From an uncultured Sphingomonadaceae bacterium (GTDB lineage Bacteria; Pseudomonadota; Alphaproteobacteria; Sphingomonadales; Sphingomonadaceae), in assembly GCA_947493325.1 (NCBI GenBank), contig CANLQI010000001.1, positions 1,503,375 through 1,567,374 of the forward strand: a stretch of 64,000 nucleotides of DNA. Reading direction: 5' to 3'. The notes below the pieces were generated by a model. It saw only the letters and a program-made list of their open reading frames with translations, made no database searches and had not been told where the DNA came from. Shown here in pieces: positions 8,527 to 17,448 of this stretch (within the stretch, counting starts at the first letter, position 1; each line of letters starts with the position of its first letter). A program made the translations under genes and the position numbers.

Positions 8527-9543
8527 CTATATGGCATTGCGCAGAAATTCCAGCATCTGTGTCTCTGCTTTGGTCAAGCCGCGTTTCGAGGGTGTATCCA
8601 TATCAATGCGCGCTTTTCGTGCGTCGGATTCGATATCGGTTAACGCGATAATGGCGGGATGGATGTAACTGCTGCGACAAATAGCGGCGGTATTGCGCAG
8701 ACGCCGCGCCGCGGCTTCGCACATCGTTTTAACTGTCAGTGCGTCCTCTCGCAAAGCCACTTCAAATGCGGCCAGGCTCCCCGCCCAGGTGCGGAATGTC
8801 TTGGCCGATACCGTCTCATCGCCCGCCGCGGTTTTCAGCCATGCATTCACATCGCCTGAATCCAGCGGATAAAGCTCCCCGTCTGCACCGCGATACTGAA
8901 ACAGCCGGCGTCCAGGCAGATTGTCAATTTTCTCCAGTGTCCGCTGCAGCGTCCGATCCGACAGCTGACGTCGCACGCGCCTGCCCCCCTTGGCAGTGTA
9001 ATCAAGATGGATTCCGCTATCATCCAACCGAATATTTTTCCGCTTCAGCGATGTCGCGCCAACCGCGCCAGTGACGGATTCTTTCGCAGCACCTATACGC
9101 AAATGGCCACGGTCGATCAGGCGTATGAGCGCGGCAGAGGCGAAATCCTTGTGCACACAGTCATCCGCGCTGCCTGCCCTTAAACTGCGCGCGATACGGC
9201 GGCGAATACGCGGCAGGAGCGCGCCAAATCTGACCAGTGAGTCAAATTTCAGTGCGCTTCGATACTGCTGCCAGCCGGGGTGATAGCGGTATTGCTTGCG
9301 CCCCCGTTCATCACGTCCGGTTGCCTGCAGATGGCCGTTCTCTTTCGGGCATATCCACACATCGGTATAGGCTGGCGGGACTGCCAGTGCATCAATTCTG
9401 GCAATCTGTTTTTCAGATTTCACATGCTGCCCGTGAACATCGTAATAGGCAAATCCCTTACCGTGCTTTCTACGCTTAAAGCCCGGCATATCATCAGTGA
9501 CATAGACGAGTTCGGGAGGCAGATTGGATGTAGCAGGTGTCAT
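8527..9543 (-). CDS. DNA topoisomerase IB (poxvirus/eukaryote-like)
   Basis: This enzyme relaxes supercoils through a 3'-phosphotyrosyl intermediate. The 338-residue product shows an N-terminal domain (YVTDDMPGFKRRKHGKGFAYYD), IRRRIARSL, the KDF-x-SAALIRLIDRGHLRIG segment, LPGRRLFQYRGADG, SAKTFRTWAGS (catalytic Arg), and the C-terminal SSYIHPAI carrying the catalytic Tyr. The length is typical of bacterial TopIB. It is read leftward, convergent with the YCII gene. Bacterial TopIB is often accessory and lost or gained between relatives. Confidence 0.93.
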   Translation of the reverse strand: MTPATSNLPPELVYVTDDMPGFKRRKHGKGFAYYDVHGQHVKSEKQIARIDALAVPPAYTDVWICPKENGHLQATGRDERGRKQYRYHPGWQQYRSALKFDSLVRFGALLPRIRRRIARSLRAGSADDCVHKDFASAALIRLIDRGHLRIGAAKESVTGAVGATSLKRKNIRLDDSGIHLDYTAKGGRRVRRQLSDRTLQRTLEKIDNLPGRRLFQYRGADGELYPLDSGDVNAWLKTAAGDETVSAKTFRTWAGSLAAFEVALREDALTVKTMCEAAARRLRNTAAICRSSYIHPAIIALTDIESDARKARIDMDTPSKRGLTKAETQMLEFLRNAI

Positions 9544-9710
9544 ATATTTCCGTAGATCTTCACTGCAAAGCAGCTTGTGTGCCGACCATGTTACAACGCT
9601 CGCCCTATATTATGGTTGCATATGATGGTCATATAGTCACTGAAGCATGCTATCCAAAAAATCTCGGAACAATTTCCCCGCCCGTCCGTAGGTTAGGAAA
9701 GGAGAAAAAC

Positions 9711-10163
9711 ATGACCGACATTTTTGACAAGTTGAAACAGGACCATGAGCGCCACCGCGAGATGCTGACCAAAATTGCCGACACAAGCGGCGACAGCAAC
9801 ACGCGGCGCGAGATGTTTGACGCATTCGTCAATGAAGTGACCGCGCATGCCAATGCGGAAGAGCAATCGCTCTATGCTGAAATGCTTGAGCGCCCGCCAT
9901 TACAGGATAAAGGCCGCCATTCGGTCGCGGAACATAAGGAAATTGACGATTATATCGAAGAGCTGGAAAAAACCGACATGAGCAGCCCCGGCTGGATCGC
10001 GACTTTCAAGAAGCTGAAAGATCGCTATGAGCACCATATCGAGGAAGAGGAAGAAGAAATCTTCAAGGCCGCGGAAAAGAAAATGACGGGCGAAAAAGCC
10101 GCGGACCTCGGCGAACGGTTCGACGACCGCAAGGAAGCCGAGCTGGAAGAACTGCGGGCGTAA
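9711..10163 (+). CDS. Hemerythrin HHE cation-binding protein
   Basis: The 150-residue, very acidic product starts MTDIFDKLKQDHERHREML behind a strong SD (AAAGGAG); the long upstream frame extension is not conserved-looking. Di-iron four-helix motifs are visible: QDHERHRE, HANAEEQSLY, HSVAEHKEIDDYIEE and YEHHIEEEEEEIF. HHE proteins bind oxygen or protect against oxidative or nitrosative stress. The monocistronic gene ends at a clear terminator (10192-10224). Confidence 0.9.
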   Translation: MTDIFDKLKQDHERHREMLTKIADTSGDSNTRREMFDAFVNEVTAHANAEEQSLYAEMLERPPLQDKGRHSVAEHKEIDDYIEELEKTDMSSPGWIATFKKLKDRYEHHIEEEEEEIFKAAEKKMTGEKAADLGERFDDRKEAELEELRA

Positions 10164-10191
10164 GCTGCGGATAAAACAAAATAATCACTTC

Positions 10192-10224
10192 AAAGAGGCG
10201 TTGCAGCAATGCAGCGCCTCTTTT
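10192..10224 (+). terminator. Rho-independent terminator after the hemerythrin gene
   Basis: AAAGAGGCG (10192-10200) pairs perfectly with CGCCTCTTT (10215-10223) around a 14-nt loop that itself contains TGCA repeats, and T residues follow. It lies 29 bp after the hemerythrin stop codon. Confidence 0.85.
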
Positions 10225-10230
10225 GGTGCC

Positions 10231-10465
10231 GTCATTCCTGACCCGTCATTCCGGTGAAACCGGAATCTCCTTACTTTCCGCGGCGCATTGGCGCCGGATA
10301 AAAGAAGGAGACCCCGGCCTGCGCCGGGGTGACGCATGCATATTGGGGCCTGCGCCGGGGTGACGTGTATATGCTAGCGCCTGCCGATAGGGTTATCCTG
10401 AAACAAGTTCAGGATGACGATTATGATTGAAGATGCAGCAGTGAAATAAATTCAGGATGGCGGGG
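10231..10465. repeat. Cluster of short REP-like palindromes
   Basis: Several dispersed palindrome types are packed together: a GTCATTCCGG...CCGGAAT hairpin (10245-10266), a GACCCCGG...CCGGGGTGAC hairpin (10310-10333), a second GGGGCCTGCGCCGGGGTGAC unit ending at 10364, and ATCCTGAA...TTCAGGATGAC (10395-10418). These motifs recur across the window in intergenic gaps. No gene is seen. Confidence 0.85.
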
Positions 10466-10514
10466 GAGGAAAGCATAACGATGGGGTAACCTGCCGATGC
10501 GGCAAGTGTCATTG

Positions 10515-10560
10515 CATATCCGAAAAACGGCGCACGACATATCCGGAAACGGCGCACGGG
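10515..10560. repeat. Two tandem 23-bp units upstream of the lepA 3' end
   Basis: CATATCCG followed by AAAAACGGCGCACGA (10515-10537) is repeated almost exactly at 10538-10560 (CATATCCGGAAACGGCGCAC). The pair abuts the 3' end of lepA. It looks like a recent local duplication; no function can be assigned. Confidence 0.75.
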
Positions 10561-10575
10561 CTTAACCAGATCAGC

Positions 10576-12381
10576 CTACCCCTCATCCCCCATCCGAAGC
10601 GCCGCAATAAACGCTTCCTGCGGAATGGACACATTGCCGTACTCACGCATTTTCTTTTTACCCTTTTTCTGCTTGTCGAGCAGTTTTTTCTTGCGGGAGA
10701 TATCGCCGCCGTAACATTTGGCGGTCACGTCCTTGCGCATCGCGGCGATGGTTTCGCGGGCGATGATCTTGCCGCCGATCGCGGCCTGCACCGGGATTTT
10801 GAACAGGTGACGCGGGATCAGGTCTTTCAGGCGTTCACACATATGCCGCCCGCGCGCCTCGGCGGCATCGCGGTGGACAATCATCGACAGGGCGTCGACC
10901 GGCTCGCTGTTCACCATGATGTTCATTTTGACCAGATTGCCCTCGCGCAGGCCGATCTGTTCATAATCAAAGCTCGCATAGCCGCGGCTGATTGACTTGA
11001 GGCGATCATAGAAATCGAACACCACCTCGTTGAGCGGCAGCTCATAGGTAAGCTGCGCCCGCCCGCCCACGTACGTCAGGTCCACCTGTATCCCACGCCG
11101 GTCCTGGCACAGTTTCAGGATCGCGCCCAGATATTCATCGGGGCAGTATATGGTCGCCTTGATCCACGGTTCGTCAATCTGCGCGATTTTCATGACATCG
11201 GGCATGTCAGCGGGATTGTGCAGAAACTGCTCGCTCCCATCATTCAGCAGCATGCGGTAGACCACCGACGGCGCGGTGGTGATCAGGTCCAGATCATATT
11301 CGCGGCTCAGCCGCTCCTGAATGATCTCGAGGTGCAGCAGTCCCAGAAAACCACAGCGGAACCCCTGCCCCAGCGCCGCGCTGGTTTCCATTTCAAACGT
11401 GAAGCTGGCGTCATTCAGCCTGAGCTTGCCGATGCTTTCGCGCAGTTTCTCAAAATCCGCGGCATCGACGGGGAACAGCCCGCAGAACACCACCGACTGT
11501 ACTTCCTTGAACCCTTCCAGCGGTTCGGTCGCGCCGCCCTTGACCGTGGTGATGGTGTCACCCACTGCGGTCTGCGACACTTCCTTGATCTGCGCGGTGA
11601 TAAAGCCGATTTCGCCGGGGCCAAGCTCGGGCAGATGCTCGATTTTCGGCCGCATGCAGCCGACCCGGTCGACCAGATGCTGTGACCCCTGCTGCATGAA
11701 CTTGATATTCAGGCCTTTTTTCAGGACGCCATCAATCACGCGAACCAGAATGACGACGCCCAGATACGGGTCGTACCAGCTGTCGACCAGCATCGCTTTC
11801 AGCGGTGCATCGCGGTCGCCGCCAGGCGCGGGGATTTTCTGCACGATCTGCTCGAGGATATCCTCAATCCCTATGCCTGCCTTGGCCGACGCCAGCACGG
11901 CATCATCGGCGGGCAGGCCGATAATATCCTCAATCTCTTTCTTGACCATGTCGGGCTCTGCGGCGGGAAGGTCGATCTTGTTGATGACCGGCAGGATTTC
12001 ATGATCATGCTCGATCGACTGATAGACATTGGCAAGCGTCTGCGCCTCCACGCCCTGCGCCGCGTCAACCACCAGCAACGCGCCTTCGCACGCGGCAAGC
12101 GAGCGTGAGACTTCATAGGCGAAATCGACATGGCCCGGCGTGTCCATCAGCGATAGTTCATATGTCTCGCCATCCTTGGCGGTGTAATTCAGCCGCACAG
12201 TCTGCGCCTTGATGGTGATGCCGCGCTCTTTCTCGATATCCATATTGTCGAGCACCTGCTCGCTCATCTCGCGCTCGGTCAGCCCGCCAGTATGCTGAAT
12301 CAGCCGGTCCGCGAGCGTCGATTTGCCATGGTCAATATGCGCGATAATGGAGAAATTACGGATTTTGGAAAGGTCGGTCAT
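10576..12381 (-). CDS. lepA: Elongation factor 4 (LepA, ribosome back-translocase)
   Basis: The 601-residue GTPase is of normal LepA length. Motifs in order are [17 protein letters not shown] (G1), [13 protein letters not shown] (switch I), [16 protein letters not shown] (G3), VINKIDLP (G4), and the LepA-specific C-terminal domain with [22 protein letters not shown] and [16 protein letters not shown]4 acts on stalled or mistranslocated ribosomes and in 30S biogenesis. In many proteobacteria lepA precedes lepB; here it stands alone between repeat-rich gaps. Confidence 0.98.
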   Translation of the reverse strand: MTDLSKIRNFSIIAHIDHGKSTLADRLIQHTGGLTEREMSEQVLDNMDIEKERGITIKAQTVRLNYTAKDGETYELSLMDTPGHVDFAYEVSRSLAACEGALLVVDAAQGVEAQTLANVYQSIEHDHEILPVINKIDLPAAEPDMVKKEIEDIIGLPADDAVLASAKAGIGIEDILEQIVQKIPAPGGDRDAPLKAMLVDSWYDPYLGVVILVRVIDGVLKKGLNIKFMQQGSQHLVDRVGCMRPKIEHLPELGPGEIGFITAQIKEVSQTAVGDTITTVKGGATEPLEGFKEVQSVVFCGLFPVDAADFEKLRESIGKLRLNDASFTFEMETSAALGQGFRCGFLGLLHLEIIQERLSREYDLDLITTAPSVVYRMLLNDGSEQFLHNPADMPDVMKIAQIDEPWIKATIYCPDEYLGAILKLCQDRRGIQVDLTYVGGRAQLTYELPLNEVVFDFYDRLKSISRGYASFDYEQIGLREGNLVKMNIMVNSEPVDALSMIVHRDAAEARGRHMCERLKDLIPRHLFKIPVQAAIGGKIIARETIAAMRKDVTAKCYGGDISRKKKLLDKQKKGKKKMREYGNVSIPQEAFIAALRMGDEG

Positions 12382-12728
12382 GAAGGCCGATTAGCAGCAA
12401 GTTTGGCGGCTGTCAGCAGGTAAGTGAGAGAAAACTTCACAGCGATAAACATACGAACCGATCCTAGACTTGCGTGTCCACTCTCGCCAGTATTACATAT
12501 TGCATACTCCCGTCCCCCGGCGCAAGCCGCGGTCCAGAGGCGGCAGGAACCATTGCCGCGATGGATCCCGGCGCAGGCCGGGATACAATCTTTACGCCGA
12601 TATGCTTTATCTGGATGCCAAATTGCGCATAGGTGGCTAGAAGCGAAAAATTACACCTCCCGGCGATTCCGTCCAATTCCCATTTAATCCGCCATGCTAT
12701 ATGTAAACCCATGTAACGCAGGCGGAAG
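12382..12728. other. Intergenic region with one REP-like palindrome
   Basis: This 347-bp gap lies between the divergent lepA and the GMC oxidoreductase, so it should contain both promoters. It carries one palindrome, ATCCCGGCGCAGGCCGGGAT (12565-12584), of the type scattered through the window. No gene was recognised; short frames here lack coding character. Confidence 0.6.
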
Positions 12729-14738
12729 ATGGGGCACGGCATGCAATATCCTTTTAACAGGTTTCAGGCACGCATATTGCGCAAGTTGACGACGACACTG
12801 TTTGATGAAAGCCGGATGGTGATCTCACCGGATCAGGTGGTGGACAATATCCAGCAGCAATTTGCGCTGATCAATCGTTCCAAGCGGCTGGAAATCGGGC
12901 TCTCGCTCTACGCGATCATGATTTTGCTGGGCGGGCCGTTTTTCATGTGGGGTTCGCGCGCGTTCCGGCGGCGGCGGGTGGAACGGCGGCTGCAAAAGAC
13001 GCGGATCGACCTGTTGCAGGATATCGCCCGGCTGCGCGGGGTGATCTATGCCGGATATTACGGCCATTGGCAGGGCGCATCGGAGGCCGACAATGCCGGC
13101 AATCCGGTGCTGGCTTCATTGCATTACACCCTGCCCGCGCAGCGTGACCGTTCGCAGCCGGATGATCTGCCGGTGGAGCGGCGGTTCGACAAGGACTTGC
13201 CGAACAGCGTGTTCGTACCCGAAAGCGCTTTGCCCGCCGAGGTGGAAGTCATTGTGATAGGCTCGGGTGCGGGCGGCGCGGTGGCGGCGGCCAATCTCGC
13301 CAGCCAGGGATATGAAGTGCTGGTGATCGAGGCTGGCAGCCATTACCCATCCTCACGCATCAGCCTGGAAGAATCGCGCATGTCCGCGCGCCTGTTCAAA
13401 GATGGCGCGATCCAGACCAGCCGCAACCGTGACATTATCGTGTTTCAGGGGCAGGCCGTGGGCGGATCGACCGTCATCAATAACGGTATCTGCCTGCGCG
13501 TCGAGCAGGCAGGGCTTGTTCATGAAGACGCCAATGATGTGCTGGCCAGCTGGCACAGCGCCGGCGCGCCTGTTCCAAAAAGCGAGCTGATGGATGCTTA
13601 CACGCATGTCGAAAATACACTGAACGTCGCACCGCTGGACCCGCGTATGGGCCGCCATAACGGCCATCACCTGCTGGACGGATGGAATGCCTATGCCGCC
13701 ACATCCACCGACCCGCTGGATGCCGGTGCACCCGCCATGTGGTTCCGCAAGAACTGGCGGTCCGATGCGCCGCAGAACAAGTGCATATCGTGCGGATATT
13801 GCAATACCGGCTGCCCCTATGGCCGCAAGAATGCGATGCCGGAAAGCTATCTTGCCGCCGCCACGGGGAATGGCGCACGGATTCTGGCCGATGCCAAAGT
13901 ATCACGGATCTTGTGGCAGGATGTCAGCCGCACGCGCGCGACCGGGGTCGAGCTACGCGTCAACGACGGACCCAGGCAGGTGATACGCGCCAGCAAAGGT
14001 GTCGTTGTGGCGGCAGGTGCGATTGCATCGAGCAATATCCTGAAAGACAGCGGCATTGAAGGCAGCGGGCGCGGCATATCGCTGAATATCGCCTGCCCTG
14101 TGCCTGCATTGATGCCGCATGATGTGCTGGCTTGGGACGAGGACCAGATGGCAACCTATGTGGACCGCGCCGATTTCCTCATTGAAAGCCATTTCCAGCC
14201 GCCGATGAGCATGGCCACGCTGGTCCCCGGCTGGTTTGAGGATCATTTCGAACGGATGCTGAATTATAACAGACTGGCGTCCGCTGGCGTGCTGTTCCCC
14301 GCCGACCGGCTGGGCCGCATCAAAAAGGGCAAGCTGCATTTCGAATTGGAAGAAGCCGAACTGGACGTGCTGCGCCGCGCGCTGGCGACGCTCACCAAAG
14401 TGTATTTTGCGGCGGGCGCGCTGGAGGTCTATCCCGCGTTATTGGTGGGGCAGACGCTTTACAGCGGGATGAGCGATGCAGAAATTGACGATTTTTACGC
14501 CAATGCAATTACCGAGCCCGATGATGTCGTGCTGTCCAGCTCGCATCCGCAGGGCGGCAATGCGATCAACACCGACCCTGGCAAAGGCGTCATCGACCTC
14601 AACCACCGCGTACATGGTACCGACAACGTCTATGTATGCGATGCCAGCGTCTTTCCGAGCTGCATTCGCGTCAATGCACAGCTCACCACCATGGCAATGG
14701 CACACAGGGCGACGCATGAAAAAGCGATTTTCGGATAG
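12729..14738 (+). CDS. GMC-family oxidoreductase with N-terminal membrane anchor
   Basis: The product is 669 residues. One transmembrane helix (about residues 57-75) is followed by an FAD Rossmann motif VIVIGSGAGGAVAAANLAS. Other features are the GMC signature VGGSTVINNGICLR, a Cys-rich CISCGYCNTGCPYGRKNA segment, and the C-terminal half with SSSHPQGGNAIN and VCDASVFPSCIRVNAQLTTMAMA. It resembles long-chain alcohol oxidase/cholesterol-oxidase-like GMC enzymes; the substrate is unknown. The Cys cluster could hold a metal. An alternative start is Met5. Remnants of a second copy lie at 17271-17367 and 20039-20068, next to phaC. Confidence 0.9.
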   Translation: MGHGMQYPFNRFQARILRKLTTTLFDESRMVISPDQVVDNIQQQFALINRSKRLEIGLSLYAIMILLGGPFFMWGSRAFRRRRVERRLQKTRIDLLQDIARLRGVIYAGYYGHWQGASEADNAGNPVLASLHYTLPAQRDRSQPDDLPVERRFDKDLPNSVFVPESALPAEVEVIVIGSGAGGAVAAANLASQGYEVLVIEAGSHYPSSRISLEESRMSARLFKDGAIQTSRNRDIIVFQGQAVGGSTVINNGICLRVEQAGLVHEDANDVLASWHSAGAPVPKSELMDAYTHVENTLNVAPLDPRMGRHNGHHLLDGWNAYAATSTDPLDAGAPAMWFRKNWRSDAPQNKCISCGYCNTGCPYGRKNAMPESYLAAATGNGARILADAKVSRILWQDVSRTRATGVELRVNDGPRQVIRASKGVVVAAGAIASSNILKDSGIEGSGRGISLNIACPVPALMPHDVLAWDEDQMATYVDRADFLIESHFQPPMSMATLVPGWFEDHFERMLNYNRLASAGVLFPADRLGRIKKGKLHFELEEAELDVLRRALATLTKVYFAAGALEVYPALLVGQTLYSGMSDAEIDDFYANAITEPDDVVLSSSHPQGGNAINTDPGKGVIDLNHRVHGTDNVYVCDASVFPSCIRVNAQLTTMAMAHRATHEKAIFG

Positions 14739-14795
14739 TTCCGTCAGGCGCGAAAACGGAATCCGTCATCACCTGTTTTTGTTCTCACATAGATT

Positions 14796-15011
14796 TCAAG
14801 TGTCTGTATCGGGTACATGGCGCAATATATCGCCAGGCGTACACTCCAGATAATCACAGATTTTGGAAAGTGTCTCAAAACGAACACCCTTAACTTTTCC
14901 GGATTTCAGGAGCGAAAGGTTGGCAACAGTGATGCCAACATATGCCGCCAAATCTTTGGACTTCACTTTGCGAACCGCAAGCATGACGTCTAATGTTACT
15001 TCTATGGCCAT
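14796..15011 (-). CDS. XRE-family (Cro/CI-like) HTH regulator
   Basis: The 71-residue protein is essentially one HTH_26-type domain: LDVMLAVRKVKSKDLAAYVGITVANLSLLKSGKVKG, then FETLSKICDYLECTPGDIL. Its start overlaps the stop of the upstream DUF2975 gene (TGATG), so the two are translationally coupled. DUF2975 plus small XRE pairs are a common conserved couple; the regulator probably controls the membrane protein or its own operon. Confidence 0.92.
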   Translation of the reverse strand: MAIEVTLDVMLAVRKVKSKDLAAYVGITVANLSLLKSGKVKGVRFETLSKICDYLECTPGDILRHVPDTDT

Positions 15012-15559
15012 CAGACAATCTGCCTCAATTCGTCCTGAAACTCCCGCCCTTCACGCAAAGCGCCGGACAAGGCTATCAAGATAGCCCCCATGAGCAGGAT
15101 GAGAGCATTGAAGTCGAAAGCGGAAAACAGCAAATCCACAATGTTTTCGGACATCGGGGCAGGCTCGATAAGCGCGGGCAGCAATACTTCGAAGCATAGC
15201 ATCGTCAGGTAAAGCAGTATCAGCGCAAACCCCATCCGGGACAGGGCCTTTGTCGCGCTTTCCAGAAACAGTTCACCCTGCTCGGCATGCTTCAGCAACC
15301 GGTTGATCGACGCAAAAAGCAATCCGAACGCCAGCGCGCAGAGCAGCCCGGCGATAGTCAGCGATACCTGTGCCACCGTGCTCAGCTTCAGGTTACCTGA
15401 TTCGGTCTCCAAAAGGTCCGCCAGCAGCTGCGTATCGCCGGCGAGTGCCAGAATAACCGCGCCCACAACGACAGCAGTAAGCAGAATGGTCGTGATCGCC
15501 GCTACGATACGCAAACCGCGATATACCCAGCGGTTGCGGGGTAAATTTTTTTGCTGCAT
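15011..15559 (-). CDS. DUF2975 membrane protein
   Basis: The 182-residue protein has about four transmembrane helices (roughly residues 15-40, 60-85, 105-128 and 143-162) with the DUF2975 layout. The C-terminal GALREGREFQDELRQIV segment is typical of the family. It is coupled to a downstream XRE regulator by a 1-bp overlap. The function is unknown; by analogy it is a membrane sensor partner of the regulator. The upstream AT-rich 120 bp holds divergent promoters for this pair and for the lipoprotein gene. Confidence 0.85.
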   Translation of the reverse strand: MQQKNLPRNRWVYRGLRIVAAITTILLTAVVVGAVILALAGDTQLLADLLETESGNLKLSTVAQVSLTIAGLLCALAFGLLFASINRLLKHAEQGELFLESATKALSRMGFALILLYLTMLCFEVLLPALIEPAPMSENIVDLLFSAFDFNALILLMGAILIALSGALREGREFQDELRQIV

Positions 15560-15681
15560 GATAAAAACCTTTTGTTTTACAGATAAAAATTATTGTTTAA
15601 CAGAAATAATTATTCATGTTTCAGAAAGATTTTAGTATCTACAGCAGTATATGCAATCAAAATATGCATGGAGGAAAGAAA

Positions 15682-16065
15682 ATGAAAAACCGGAAAAACT
15701 ACATCACGGCCAGTCTGATCTGCAGCGGCCTTTTATTAAGTGGATGCGCGAATACCGCATCAGGATATCGGCCTGTCGTGGATGGCTATCAGGGCGCGGC
15801 CTATCATGAAGATCTTAGAGATTGTCAGGCACTTGCGAAGACAAAAGACTATGACAATGGCGATACAAAAACATCTGCCCTGGTCGGCGCCGTCGTAGGC
15901 GGCGCGGTTGGCGGGATCGAAGACGAATCCGTGGAAGGTGCGATCGCCGGCGCCTTGGTCGGTGGCTTGCTGGGCAGTGCCGAAGGTGTCGCGGAAACAC
16001 GCGTAGAGCGGAAGAATATCGTCATACGGTGCATGATCGGGCGCGGGCACGCCGTGGTCGGCTGA
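15682..16065 (+). CDS. Glycine-zipper outer-membrane lipoprotein
   Basis: The 127-residue product has a lipoprotein signal (basic MKNRKNY start, hydrophobic core, lipobox LLLSGC with Cys near 22). A glycine-zipper pair follows: ALVGAVVGGAVGG and AGALVGGLLGS near residues 72-105, as in SlyB-like or Rick_17kDa-type proteins. A GGAGG SD is 8 nt upstream; the upstream in-frame extension is rejected. The C-terminal VIRCMIGRGHAVVG matches the conserved end of such proteins. It probably stabilises or senses the outer membrane. Confidence 0.85.
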   Translation: MKNRKNYITASLICSGLLLSGCANTASGYRPVVDGYQGAAYHEDLRDCQALAKTKDYDNGDTKTSALVGAVVGGAVGGIEDESVEGAIAGALVGGLLGSAEGVAETRVERKNIVIRCMIGRGHAVVG

Positions 16066-16302
16066 AACAACGTGTGAAATCAACCGAATAGAATGGGAAA
16101 TACCATATGCCACAAAAACATCATTAAGCGGATATACCGCAAGACAATTGGGTGCATCGCACTGCATTACGGCGAAATGCACCGCATCTCATAATTCAAC
16201 ACATACTCACGACAGTCCCCCGGATCACAGGTGCCGCGGAGAATGAATTTCTGCGCCCGAAATTATCGGGGGGGGGAAATAGGATAAACAAGGATTAATA
16301 CT

Positions 16303-16932
16303 ATGAAAAATCATCTAAAAGCATCATTCGCAATCTTTCTTTCCGCAGCGATCGTGGCAAGCACGCCATCTGTGCAGGCACGCGGAAGCGAAGAGAATTT
16401 CGAAGGCATTAAGGCAGGCGTACAGGCTGGATGGGAAAGACGCGAAGCTGATGAAGACCTGCTTCCCGCACCCAATACGTCACGGTTGAAAGACAAGGCA
16501 AATGGCGTCTCTTATGGCGGATTTATCGGATATGATGCGCAATTTGACAAGTTTGTGCTGGGTGTTGAGGCCGATTTCAGCCCGAATGGAAAAACACTGC
16601 GCTCCAGTGTTGTCAATAACGGCACTATAGAGCTTGATTCCAAATGGTCCGCCAGCGCGTCAGCACGTGCCGGTGTCGCTTTGGCTCCCAGGATATTGGC
16701 CTATGGCCGTATAGGTTACAGCGTTAACCGCTATACAGTTCGCGGATTTGCGGCAGGCAGTGACACCCCTGTCGCAACCAGCAAGGCAACCGGTGATGGC
16801 CTGCTCTATGGCGGCGGATTGGAATATGCGGTGAACCGTAATTTTTCAATTGGCGCGAAATACAGACACCTCGACAATGACAATTCATTGGAAGCAAGCC
16901 AGATTCTTGGCCGAATGAGTATCCGTTTCTAA
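16303..16932 (+). CDS. Outer-membrane beta-barrel protein (Opa/OmpA-like 8-strand type)
   Basis: The 209-residue product has a cleavable signal (MKNHLKASFAIFLSAAI, cut near VQA-RG). It then shows alternating amphipathic strands, including GVQAGWERRE, YGGFIGYDAQFDKFVLGVEADFS, ARAGVALAPRILAYGRIGYS and NFSIGAKYRHLDND, and it ends in a terminal aromatic (SIRF) for BAM recognition. This fits outer-membrane protein beta-barrel domain families such as porin-family surface antigens. It is probably a small structural or adhesive barrel. Confidence 0.87.
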   Translation: MKNHLKASFAIFLSAAIVASTPSVQARGSEENFEGIKAGVQAGWERREADEDLLPAPNTSRLKDKANGVSYGGFIGYDAQFDKFVLGVEADFSPNGKTLRSSVVNNGTIELDSKWSASASARAGVALAPRILAYGRIGYSVNRYTVRGFAAGSDTPVATSKATGDGLLYGGGLEYAVNRNFSIGAKYRHLDNDNSLEASQILGRMSIRF

Positions 16933-16957
16933 CGGCCGTTAGACGCCAGTAATAATG

Positions 16958-16995
16958 GGCCGGATTGACTGAATCCTCTCACAGACAATCCGGCC
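16958..16995 (+). terminator. Hairpin after the beta-barrel gene
   Basis: GGCCGGATTG (16958-16967) pairs perfectly with CAATCCGGCC (16986-16995) around an 18-nt loop, 25 bp after the stop codon. There is no T-run after it, so it is either a weak terminator or a transcript-stabilising hairpin. Confidence 0.5.
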
Positions 16996-17037
16996 ACTCT
17001 TCAGAAGCAAATAATTTATTCTGGATTTAGAGTGCAT

Positions 17038-17169
17038 ATGAAAAAGAAAAAAATGCATGACATGCCAAGTTCTGCTGAACCATTATCCAGAGGAATGGAC
17101 GATTATGAGTGCCGCTGGTTATTCTGGTGTGCAAAGTTAATCATTTGGGGCTTTCGTAACTCAAAATAA
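17038..17169 (+). CDS. Possible 43-residue small protein
   Basis: ATG at 17038 opens a 43-codon frame: a lysine-rich start (MKKKKMHDMP), an acidic middle and an aromatic hydrophobic end (CRWLFWCAKLIIWGF) that could insert in a membrane. The SD is weak. It lies in an otherwise empty AT-rich gap between the beta-barrel gene and the GMC remnant. Only composition supports it. Confidence 0.25.
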   Translation: MKKKKMHDMPSSAEPLSRGMDDYECRWLFWCAKLIIWGFRNSK

Positions 17170-17270
17170 TTATACCGTTATCCTATATCGCTCAACCTGT
17201 GCGGCCACGCAAAAACTAAACTATCATACAAAAATACAGATTTATTTATACTGCTATATACTGCGCGCCT

Positions 17271-17367
17271 ATCACCGAGCCCGATGATGTCGTGCTATCC
17301 AGCTCGATGCAGGGCGGCAATGCAATCAACACCGACCCTGACAAAGGCGTCACCGACCTCAACCACC
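17271..17367 (+). pseudogene. Remnant of a second GMC oxidoreductase (internal C-terminal segment)
   Basis: These bases translate to ITEPDDVVLSSSMQGGNAIN followed by TDPDKGVTDLNH, which is nearly identical to the segment ITEPDDVVLSSSHPQGGNAI plus NTDPGKGVIDLNH in the intact GMC gene (DNA 14508-14604). One codon is deleted. Similarity stops abruptly on both sides. The final codons of the same lost gene appear 2.7 kb away at 20039-20068. It is a decayed paralogue cut by the segment that carries the M1 peptidase. Confidence 0.85.
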
Positions 17368-17448
17368 ACACCTTTGTTAGATCAGGGGCTGGCAAGCGGC
17401 TCCATATCATGTAAACTATCCGAAAATTTTTCTGATCAGGATCTCCCC

